From Desulfobulbaceae bacterium (lineage in GTDB: Bacteria > Desulfobacterota > Desulfobulbia > Desulfobulbales > Desulfobulbaceae): DNA of 6,052 nucleotides. How positions within the stretch are numbered: the first letter of the stretch is position 1; every line of letters starts with the position of its first letter. The translations under genes were made by a program, and so were the position numbers. Below are positions 1-5,630 of this stretch, piece by piece. The stretch spans positions 1 through 6,052 of the forward strand of contig DAOVTM010000249.1 of assembly GCA_030633145.1 (NCBI GenBank), given 5' to 3'. The notes under the pieces were generated by a model. That model was not told the origin of the DNA and did no database searches. It worked only from the letters and a program-made list of their open reading frames with translations.

Positions 1-89
1 GACGAATAATCCATCTCACTTTTAGTATTTTCTGTAAAATCAAATCATTATGTTGTGTAAAAAACTCGTGCGTCACCGCTGTTGCCTGT

Positions 90-461
90 TTACTTTCCTT
101 GACTTTGCCCTCCTTGGGGTATATTTTTAGTAGAAGAACTATTCTGGCTCGAGACCGCATTAGGGGTTCCCTTTGAGGAATGATTGGACGGTGCCCTTTC
201 CCAGAGTAGTTCCTTGTTCTTTCCATACTGCTTTCCTGCAAAAGTAGCATTTTCCACTAAATATACATCTTCACCTTTTACCGGTGCAAATTTGATATAA
301 GCAACTTTTTGCCCCCCGTTTCTCTTGATAAGGAGCAGAGATCCAAAACCACCTTTCCTTATTTCAGTAAACCCTGCTGTAACCTCACTGACAAATTGCT
401 CAATGCTTTTGTACCCTGCCTTGGCAAACAGACCGTGATTACATATAATGGTCGGCAGATT
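90..461 (-). pseudogene. C-terminal fragment of a large phage/ICE-type protein (5' truncated)
   Basis: Reading the minus strand from 461 down to a TAA at 92-90 gives about 123 codons with protein-like composition and no start codon at the head, so this is a 5'-truncated gene. It holds a compact domain with the segments YKSIEQFVSEV, GFTEIRKGGFGSLLLIKR, VAYIKFAPVKGEDVYLVE and LLWERA, then a Ser/Asn/Gln-rich tail that looks disordered. The alternating hydrophobic pattern (SLLLIKR, VAYIKF, VYLVE) suggests beta strands. It resembles the C-terminal domain found at the end of very long 'polyvalent' proteins of phages and integrative elements; that assignment is from memory and tentative. The upstream end runs into the integrase stub on the opposite strand near 430-460, so two unrelated gene ends are fused there. 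It could instead be a chance antisense frame, but the residue pattern and the clean C-terminal tail argue against that. Confidence 0.45.
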
Positions 462-707
462 TCAAGCATTAAAACAGCATGGAATGTAGCAAAGAGGAGG
501 GCGAACATTACCCGGCGGCTGCGGCCTTATGATCTCCACCATGCTTTTGCTACAAATTTGCTTGACAAAGGAGGAGATTTAAAGTCTATAAGCGAGATGA
601 TAGCTCACAAAAGTGTCCAGCAGACTGTGGAGACATACCAGCATACGTCCAAGGCGTTACAAGAACGTACAGTCCAGCTTTTACCGTCCTTGTTCGATGA
701 GAAATAG
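435..707 (+). pseudogene. Tyrosine recombinase/phage integrase, C-terminal stub with mutated active site
   Basis: About 90 codons ending in TAG at 705-707 match the C-terminal half of a tyrosine site-specific recombinase: ITYNGRQISSIKTAWN, then RPYDLHHAFAT, DLKSISEMIAH and ETYQH. The His of box III (codon at 606-608) and the presumed nucleophilic Tyr (codon at 636-638) are present. The usual HxxR of box II reads Tyr-Asp-Leu-His: the essential Arg is replaced by His (CAC at 537-539, one transition from CGC). The N-terminal DNA-binding domain and the first catalytic Arg are absent. An open frame continues upstream to an ATG at 309, but those codons lie antisense to the minus-strand fragment and carry no integrase similarity, so that start is not believed. 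The stub points at the tRNA-Pro gene 57 bases away, fitting a former tRNA-targeting element. It cannot be catalytically active. Confidence 0.8.
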
Positions 708-710
708 ATG

Positions 711-731
711 TTTGGTACACATTTGGTACAC
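711..731. repeat. Tandem TTTGGTACAC direct repeat between integrase stub and tRNA
   Basis: TTTGGTACAC occurs at 711-720 and again at 722-731, separated by a single A, giving an 11-base period. The pair begins three bases after the integrase stop codon and ends 33 bases before the tRNA. Repeats of about this length and helical spacing next to an integrase gene and its tRNA target are typical of arm-type integrase or excisionase binding sites. That role is inferred from position only. Confidence 0.5.
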
Positions 732-764
732 TTTTAAAGTTAGATCAATCGTCGCAAACACAGT

Positions 765-841
765 CGGGAAGTGGCTCAGCCTGGGAGAGCACAGCGTTCG
801 GGACGCTGGGGTCGGAGGTTCGAATCCTCTCTTCCCGACCA
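765..841 (+). tRNA. tRNA-Pro (anticodon CGG)
   Basis: The sequence folds into a full cloverleaf. The acceptor stem is CGGGAAG (765-771) with CTTCCCG (831-837). The D stem is GCTC/GAGC around loop AGCCTGGGA, and the anticodon stem is CAGCG/CGCTG around TTCGGGA, giving anticodon CGG at 799-801. A five-base variable region GGGTC follows. The T arm is GGAGG-TTCGAAT-CCTCT, with a G-T closing pair at its outer end. Discriminator A838 is followed by an encoded CCA (839-841). The tRNA reads codon CCG. All stems pair, so the gene appears functional despite its mobile-element neighbours. An intact tRNA downstream of an integrase stub suggests it was the attachment target. No convincing promoter boxes were found between the stub and the tRNA. 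Confidence 0.96.
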
Positions 842-848
842 AAAAAGC

Positions 849-888
849 AAAAAAGGCTGATAACTCACAAAGTTATCGGCCTTTTTTT
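849..888 (+). terminator. Rho-independent terminator after tRNA-Pro
   Basis: An 11-base-pair stem, GGCTGATAACT (855-865) with AGTTATCGGCC (871-881), contains one G-T wobble and closes a five-base CACAA loop. It is flanked by six A on the left and seven T on the right (882-888). The A and T tracts extend the pairing, so the hairpin could act in both directions. It starts eight bases after the tRNA CCA and should end the tRNA transcript. Confidence 0.92.
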
Positions 889-915
889 ATTTCATTCCAG
901 TATATTCCAGTCCTG

Positions 916-959
916 TTTACGGGAACATCTCGATTTCTCAATAAAATTATTCCCGTAAA
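916..959. repeat. Inverted repeat TTTACGGGAA / TTCCCGTAAA
   Basis: A perfect 10-base inverted repeat has arms at 916-925 and 950-959, separated by 24 AT-rich bases, and ends 18 bases before the antitoxin start codon. Its position suits an operator for the helix-turn-helix protein encoded just downstream. There is no T tract after it, so it is not an obvious terminator. Regulatory function is inferred from placement alone. Confidence 0.4.
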
Positions 960-977
960 ACAGTAGCAGCAGCGACG

Positions 978-1241
978 ATGCCATATAATCCTTTTGATTA
1001 TCTGGAAACACAGGAAGAGATCAACGAGTACCTGACCGATGCCTTCCAGGATGATGACCCACGCCTTTTCATTATCGCTCTGGGCTATCTTGCCAGAAAA
1101 AAGGGCATGACAAAGATTGCCGAAAAAGCAGGCTTGAACCGTGAAAGCCTGTACAGAGCCTTGTCTGAAAACGGTAACCCAAAGTTTACGACCATCAGTA
1201 AAGTCAGCAAAGCACTAGGCTGTAAACTGGCGGTTGCTTGA
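978..1241 (+). CDS. Solo HTH addiction-module antitoxin (HI1420/HigA-like)
   Basis: This 87-residue protein is typical of the short 'probable addiction module antidote' family (HI1420 type). The acidic N-terminus (FDYLETQEEINEYLTDAF) is followed by an HTH core covering about residues 30-85: ALGYLARKKGMTKIAEKAGL, then NRESLYRALS as the recognition region, and FTTISKVSKALG. Such proteins normally neutralise a RelE/HigB-like mRNA-interferase encoded immediately upstream and repress their shared promoter. Here the 89 bases between the tRNA terminator and the start codon cannot encode that toxin (about 100 residues), and nothing downstream resembles it, so the gene is an orphan antitoxin. The ATG at 978 gives the family's normal N-terminus, although its ribosome binding site is weak. 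A 10-base inverted repeat just upstream could be its own operator. It may persist as an anti-addiction relic or as a plain regulator. Confidence 0.85.
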   Translation: MPYNPFDYLETQEEINEYLTDAFQDDDPRLFIIALGYLARKKGMTKIAEKAGLNRESLYRALSENGNPKFTTISKVSKALGCKLAVA

Positions 1242-1295
1242 TAAAGCAATCATCGCCTACTTTTGGTGCGAATCCGCAAAAAAATCTCTTATCAG

Positions 1296-2522
1296 ATGAA
1301 TAATAAAAACAACACAGTAGCACAAAGACTCCTTGACGCACTTGAGGTGACTGCCGGATGTACGGAACCGGCAGCCATTGCCTATTGTGCCGCCTTTGCG
1401 GGAAAGTATTTGGCTGAAAACCCGACCACTATCAACCTGCGTATCGATCAGCGCACCTATAAGAATGCCTTTGGTGCCGGAATTCCCCGGGCAGGTGACA
1501 AGCGCGGCAGTGAGTGGGCTTTGCTCTTCGGTTTTGTCATGGCCTGTCCAGAAAAAAGACTCTCTATCTTCTCAGGGCTGGATAAGGACGCAATCAGCAG
1601 GGCGGCAAGGCTGCATGAAAAAAAACTGATTACCGTCACCCTGGTGGAACAGGAAGGTCTCTTGATCCATCTGATCGTGACGGGGGAAGAAAACCGGGTC
1701 GAGGCGGTCATAGAAAATAGACATACAAATGTCACCATGGTCAGGGTCAACGATAATGCTGTCCCCCTGGACAGTGAAAAACAGCAGCAGGCTGCAGCAG
1801 ACGATCCGCTGGTGGATGCGCTTTACAAGTCAGAGAACTGGCCAGAAATTATTGAGGAGTGTTACCAGAACCTTGCTCTACAGACCACGGTTCGGCAGGG
1901 GATAGCGTACAATATGTCGGCGGCTCTACATGGCCGCAAATATATCAAGACCGGTGACGGGGTGGATTCCCTGGTCATGGGGGCGATTTACGCCCGGATG
2001 AACGGTGATCCCATCCCGGTGATGAGTTGTGCCGGCTCAGGCAATAAAGGGCTTACCTGCATGATTCCAGTGGTTGCGCACAGCAGGGATCTTGACCTTG
2101 GTGAGGAAGAGGAGATTAAGGGTGTTCTGGTTGCCATCCTCCTGACCACCCTGATCACCTCCCGTTTTGGTGAAGTCTCTTCAGTCTGTGGCGCACAGTA
2201 TGCAGCTGGTGCCGGGGTAATCGGTGGACTCCTCTACCTGAAAGGGGAGCTGGATCTCTTTAACGGCTCCTATAATAACTTCATCTCTGCCATTGGTGGT
2301 GGTTTTTGTGACGGTGCCAAGGGCAGCTGTTCCATGCGCGGCAATGTTGCCGTTGCCACGGCCCTTACCGCAGTCAGTCACGCTGAAAATGGTTTTCTTG
2401 TCTCGGGTCGTGATGGTTTCCTGGGAGAGACCTTTCAAGAGACCCTGGAGCATCTTACCAAGTATAATCCGCTCATTGCCCGTTTTGAGCGGGAGACCAT
2501 TGATATCCTGCAGCATAAATAA
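1296..2522 (+). CDS. cyuA: L-cysteine desulfidase (CyuA/CdsB, UPF0597/YhaM family)
   Basis: The product is a homologue of E. coli YhaM/CyuA and archaeal CdsB, cytoplasmic [4Fe-4S] enzymes that split L-cysteine into sulfide, ammonia and pyruvate and are related to the iron-sulfur L-serine dehydratase alpha chain. From the ATG at 1296 it has 408 residues, close to the family length. Diagnostic motifs are GCTEP with Cys22, SCAGSGNKGLT in the middle, SSVCG (Cys298), and FCDGAKGSC (Cys338 and Cys345). The Cys22 and 40-residue Cys298-Cys338 spacing matches the reported cluster ligands of CdsB as I remember them. An in-frame TTG start at 1263 would add 11 basic residues absent from the family; neither start has a strong ribosome site, so the ATG is preferred. 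It is followed nine bases later by the DUF362 gene, suggesting co-transcription. Activity on serine or another beta-substituted amino acid remains possible. Confidence 0.88.
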   Translation: MNNKNNTVAQRLLDALEVTAGCTEPAAIAYCAAFAGKYLAENPTTINLRIDQRTYKNAFGAGIPRAGDKRGSEWALLFGFVMACPEKRLSIFSGLDKDAISRAARLHEKKLITVTLVEQEGLLIHLIVTGEENRVEAVIENRHTNVTMVRVNDNAVPLDSEKQQQAAADDPLVDALYKSENWPEIIEECYQNLALQTTVRQGIAYNMSAALHGRKYIKTGDGVDSLVMGAIYARMNGDPIPVMSCAGSGNKGLTCMIPVVAHSRDLDLGEEEEIKGVLVAILLTTLITSRFGEVSSVCGAQYAAGAGVIGGLLYLKGELDLFNGSYNNFISAIGGGFCDGAKGSCSMRGNVAVATALTAVSHAENGFLVSGRDGFLGETFQETLEHLTKYNPLIARFERETIDILQHK

Positions 2523-2531
2523 ACGACCTTT

Positions 2532-3473
2532 ATGAAACTAGACTCTCTGGGTGTTGCACTGACCAGTTGTGCGGGTTATGATGAGCAGCAGCTTGTACAG
2601 AGTATAGAGTCTGTGATTGCCCCACTTAGCGGGCTGCCGAATCTCCATTCCTGTCACGTTGTCTTAAAGCCGAACCTGATTACCTCAAAATTTGGTACCC
2701 TTCCCTGTACAGAGGGTGCCTTTATGGTTGCGGCAGCCTGCTGGTTTGTCGATCATGGAGCAGTGGTCAGTATTGGTGATTCCCCGGCCTTTGGTACAGC
2801 CACCTCGATTTTAAAGGTGCTGGGCGTTGCAGACACACTCCTTGGGATGGGAGTACAAATTACTGATTTTAAACGTCTTGAGACGGTTCGCTTATCGGGT
2901 GGAGGCACGGCAGGGCTGGCCATTGATGCCATGGAATGTGATCTGCTGGTCAACCTGCCCAGGGTCAAGGCTCATGCCCAGACCAGGGTCTCCCTGGCCG
3001 TTAAAAACTGTTTCGGCTGCCTGGGCGGGATGCGTAAACCCTGGTGGCACATGGCTTACGGCGACAAGGGCGGATGTAAACACGGTGACTTCAGCGACCG
3101 GCTGGTACAGATCCTTACGCCGCTTGCCGATTGTCTGACCCTGGTTGACGGAGTAACGGCCATGCACGTTTCCGGACCCATCCATGGTGCTGCCTATCCC
3201 CTGGGATTGGTTGCCGCTTCTACCAATCCTGTGGCCGTGGATCGTGCCTTGCTGGCGGTTCTCTCAATAGAGCCAGAGCTGAGTCCTCTGATGAGTGCCA
3301 GTAAACGGGCAGGGATTCCAGGCACTGAGCTATCGAGCCTTTCCTTTCCTTTAGCCGAGGTGGAGAAATTACAAGTAAATGATTTTATTGTGCCGGGTCA
3401 GCTTAATCCGATCCGATTTAACCCATTTCGTTTTATTAAAAACAATCTGCGCAGGATAGTATTACAGCCCTAA
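2532..3473 (+). CDS. DUF362 domain-containing protein
   Basis: This 313-residue protein carries the DUF362 hallmarks: VVLKPNLI (about residues 43-50), IGDSPAFGT (81-89), LLVNLPRVKAHAQTRVSLAVKN (about 138-159) followed by CFGCLGGMRKPWWH, and LVDGVTAMHVSGPIHG (about 204-219) leading into a VAVDRALL segment. The biochemical role of the family is not established. Many members are linked to iron-sulfur or anaerobic metabolism, and some carry a C-terminal ferredoxin domain. That domain is missing here: the tail after about residue 280 is basic and lacks CxxCxxC motifs. Cys160 and Cys163 within the conserved NCFGC segment might bind metal, which is a guess. The gene starts nine bases after the cysteine desulfidase stop with no clear Shine-Dalgarno, so translation may be coupled. 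It ends 37 bases before the enoyl-reductase gene. Confidence 0.85.
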   Translation: MKLDSLGVALTSCAGYDEQQLVQSIESVIAPLSGLPNLHSCHVVLKPNLITSKFGTLPCTEGAFMVAAACWFVDHGAVVSIGDSPAFGTATSILKVLGVADTLLGMGVQITDFKRLETVRLSGGGTAGLAIDAMECDLLVNLPRVKAHAQTRVSLAVKNCFGCLGGMRKPWWHMAYGDKGGCKHGDFSDRLVQILTPLADCLTLVDGVTAMHVSGPIHGAAYPLGLVAASTNPVAVDRALLAVLSIEPELSPLMSASKRAGIPGTELSSLSFPLAEVEKLQVNDFIVPGQLNPIRFNPFRFIKNNLRRIVLQP

Positions 3474-3510
3474 CCAGACCTACCTGAAAGCGTAACATCT
3501 GGAGAATAAA

Positions 3511-4266
3511 ATGTATAGTTCATTAAAAGGGAAAACAGCTCTCATAACCGGCGGTTCCAGAGGAATCGGTCGGGCAATCGGCATTCGACTGTCCCAGTAT
3601 GGGGTCAACATCATAATCAACTATGTCAGGCAGCGCCGTGATGCGGAAGCGACCATGGCAGCCATAGAAAAAAACGGGGTCAGCTGTCTTGTCGTTAAGG
3701 CAAACGTGGCCAGGCAGGACAATGTCGAACGCATGTTTGCCGAGATCCAGGAGCAATACGACACCCTCGATATCCTGGTTTCCAATGCCGCATCCGGGGT
3801 GTTGAAACCTGCCATGGAGTTGACCCAACGGCACTGGGATTGGTCCATGGACATCAATGCCAGGGCCATGCTGACTATTACCCAGCACGCAGTACCCATG
3901 ATGAAAGATGGGGGAACGGTGCTGGCGGTTTCAAGCCTTGGCGCAGTACGGGCCCTGCCCAACTATACCGTGGTTGGAGCCTCCAAGGCTGCTCTGGAAT
4001 CCCTGGTGCGGCACCTTGCCATAGAGCTGGGTCCCATGGGGATAACCGTGAATACCGTTTCTGCCGGGGTGGTGGACACCGATGCCCTGAAAAAATTTCC
4101 CAACCGTGATGAGATGATCAGTGTTTCTCTTGCCAAGACCCCGCTGGGCAGGCTGACCACTCCGGATGACGTGGCTGATCTTGCCCTGTTCCTGTGCAGT
4201 GATGCCGCCTCCATGATCCATGGGCAGGTGGTGGTGGTGGATGGCGGGTATGCCATTGCTGGCTGA
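3511..4266 (+). CDS. fabL: FabL-like enoyl-[acyl-carrier-protein] reductase (SDR family)
   Basis: This 251-residue short-chain dehydrogenase/reductase closely resembles Bacillus subtilis FabL, which reduces trans-2-enoyl-ACP with NADPH in the last step of each fatty-acid elongation cycle. The nucleotide-binding motif TGGSRGIG is at residues 13-20. Shared FabL features include NAASGVLKPAMEL, HWDWSMDINA, SSLGAVR, DTDALKKFPNRDE and a C-terminal GQVVVVDGGY. The active-site pair is Tyr152-x6-Lys159, the enoyl-reductase spacing, rather than the Tyr-x3-Lys of ketoacyl reductases, so I favour FabL over FabG. A GGAG at 3501-3504, six bases before the ATG, fixes the start. It is the third and last gene of the apparent cyuA-DUF362-fabL operon. 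No intrinsic terminator is visible after it. Whether it is the organism's only enoyl reductase cannot be told here; a specialised lipid or polyketide role is an alternative. Confidence 0.88.
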   Translation: MYSSLKGKTALITGGSRGIGRAIGIRLSQYGVNIIINYVRQRRDAEATMAAIEKNGVSCLVVKANVARQDNVERMFAEIQEQYDTLDILVSNAASGVLKPAMELTQRHWDWSMDINARAMLTITQHAVPMMKDGGTVLAVSSLGAVRALPNYTVVGASKAALESLVRHLAIELGPMGITVNTVSAGVVDTDALKKFPNRDEMISVSLAKTPLGRLTTPDDVADLALFLCSDAASMIHGQVVVVDGGYAIAG

Positions 4267-4276
4267 ATAGTGATGA

Positions 4277-4405
4277 TATCGGCAGGTTGATTTTGAAGGA
4301 CTTGTGGGGAAAATTACAATCCTGCCAAATGGAAAAGCCAGAAGACCTCTGATAGTAAACCGTATCCATGGTAATCGCCTTGAGCTTGTGGTGAAGGTGT
4401 ATTGA
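4277..4405 (+). pseudogene. Headless ORF remnant resembling a NusG/RfaH-type KOW C-terminus
   Basis: A 42-codon frame runs from just after an in-frame TGA (4274-4276) to a TGA at 4403-4405. It has no ATG; the only internal alternative start is a GTG at 4304. The translation contains DFEGLVGKITILPNG and RRPLIVNRIHGNRLELVVKV, alternating beta-strand-like segments with the 'F-G-L-x-G-K' pattern of KOW domains at the end of NusG/RfaH-like antiterminators. Composition looks coding. It fills most of the gap between fabL and the ATPase gene and is best read as the tail of a deleted gene. The similarity is short, so the family call is weak. Confidence 0.35.
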
Positions 4406-4439
4406 TCAGCTTGAGCTATCCCGTACAAGGATCAAAACT

Positions 4440-5630
4440 ATGAAAATAGAATATCTGCGCTTAAAAAATTTCAAGGCATTCCAGAATGCGGAAATGAAAA
4501 ATATCCCTCACTTCTGTGTTGTTGTCGGTGCCAACGGGTCAGGAAAGTCAACCCTGTTTGATGTTTTCGGGTTCCTGAAAGACTGCCTCACCTACAATAT
4601 TACACGGGCTTTGCAGAGCAGAGGCGGGTTTAAAGAAGTTGTATCTCGTGGACATGAATCAGAAGATATTGTCATTGAACTCCAATTTAGAATGGTCATA
4701 ACTGAAGTTGAACGTCTAATAACATATCACTTGGAAATCGGTCTTAAAGATAATAAGCCGGTTGTTAAAAGAGAAATACTTCGCTATAAAATAGGCTCTT
4801 ACGGCTCACCTTGCCATTTCCTTGATTTCCGTTTTGGTGAAGGATACGCAATTACCAACGAAGATGATTCTAATAAAACCGACGAAGAATTGGAACGAGA
4901 GAGTTTGCAACTGGATTCCGACAATATATTGGCAATCAAAGGACTCGGCCAGTTTCAACGTTTCAAGGCGGCCAGTGCGTTTCGTCAATTAATAGACCAG
5001 TGGTATCTGTCTGATTTTCATATAAACATGGCTCGCGGCAGTAAAGACGCTGCCGGCTATGACGATCATCTTTCCATTAGCGGGGATAACCTCCAGCTTG
5101 TTGCAAGCAATATTTTTGAGAATCATCCTGAAATTTTCAAAAAAATTATTCAGACAATGACAAGCCGGGTTCCAGGCATAAAAGCGATAGAACCTATAGC
5201 AAGTCCTGACGGAAGACTGTTACTTGGTTTTCAGGATGGATCGTTTAAAGATCCTTTTATTGATAAATATGTCTCTGATGGCACCATCAAAATGTTTGCC
5301 TATCTCATATTGCTCTACGACCCGGCTCCGCATCCTTTACTCTGTGTGGAAGAACCGGAAAATCAACTGTACCCTAAACTGTTATGGGAACTTGCAGAAG
5401 AGTTCCGGTCATACTCCAGTCAGGGCGGCCAGGTTTTTGTCTCCACCCACTCTCCTGATTTTCTCAATGCCACAGAGCTTTCAGAGGTTTTCTGGTTAGT
5501 GAAAGAAAATGGTTTTACTCAAATCTGTAGGGCTCAGGAGGATAAACAGGTTGCAGCCTACATGGCTGAAGGGGATCAGATGGGCTATCTCTGGGAACAG
5601 GGATTTTTCGTGGGAGCTGATCCACAATGA
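4440..5630 (+). CDS. AAA/ABC-type ATPase, OLD/RecF-like (AAA_21), DUF4276-associated
   Basis: This 396-residue protein is an ABC-clade ATPase of the RecF/SMC/OLD type. It opens with MKIEYLRLKNFKAF, typical of the group, and has Walker A GANGSGKST at residues 30-38. A long variable middle (about 60-270) probably includes helical insertions. Then come a signature-like SDGT (279-282), Walker B LLCVEEPEN with Glu304/Glu305, and the switch histidine in STHSPD (His337). No TOPRIM nuclease domain follows, unlike full OLD proteins; the nuclease-like partner is encoded separately downstream with an ATGA overlap. AAGGA at 4427-4431 supports the start. All catalytic motifs are intact, so the ATPase should fold and hydrolyse ATP. 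In related two-gene units it likely senses DNA or phage activity and controls the partner, but no function is demonstrated for this pair. With the partner broken, its present role is unclear. Confidence 0.88.
   Translation: MKIEYLRLKNFKAFQNAEMKNIPHFCVVVGANGSGKSTLFDVFGFLKDCLTYNITRALQSRGGFKEVVSRGHESEDIVIELQFRMVITEVERLITYHLEIGLKDNKPVVKREILRYKIGSYGSPCHFLDFRFGEGYAITNEDDSNKTDEELERESLQLDSDNILAIKGLGQFQRFKAASAFRQLIDQWYLSDFHINMARGSKDAAGYDDHLSISGDNLQLVASNIFENHPEIFKKIIQTMTSRVPGIKAIEPIASPDGRLLLGFQDGSFKDPFIDKYVSDGTIKMFAYLILLYDPAPHPLLCVEEPENQLYPKLLWELAEEFRSYSSQGGQVFVSTHSPDFLNATELSEVFWLVKENGFTQICRAQEDKQVAAYMAEGDQMGYLWEQGFFVGADPQ

Noticed and set aside
309..434. N-terminal 42 codons of the open frame leading into the integrase stub
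   Set aside because: They are antisense to the minus-strand fragment and show no integrase features; the integrase similarity begins around 435.
613..966. 117-codon plus-strand open frame
   Set aside because: It runs through the integrase end in another frame, the whole tRNA-Pro and its terminator; the peptide has no protein-like pattern.
1263..1295. TTG start adding 11 residues to the cysteine desulfidase
   Set aside because: No ribosome binding site, and the extension is absent from the family as I know it; the ATG at 1296 places the first cluster Cys at the expected position 22.
4281..4326. GGCAGG / CCTGCC inverted repeat after fabL
   Set aside because: Only six base pairs with a 34-base loop and no T tract; not a credible terminator.
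3931..4428. 165-codon minus-strand open frame over the end of fabL
   Set aside because: It lies antisense to the well-supported fabL reading frame and the KOW-like remnant; His/Pro/Arg-rich composition is typical of a shadow frame.
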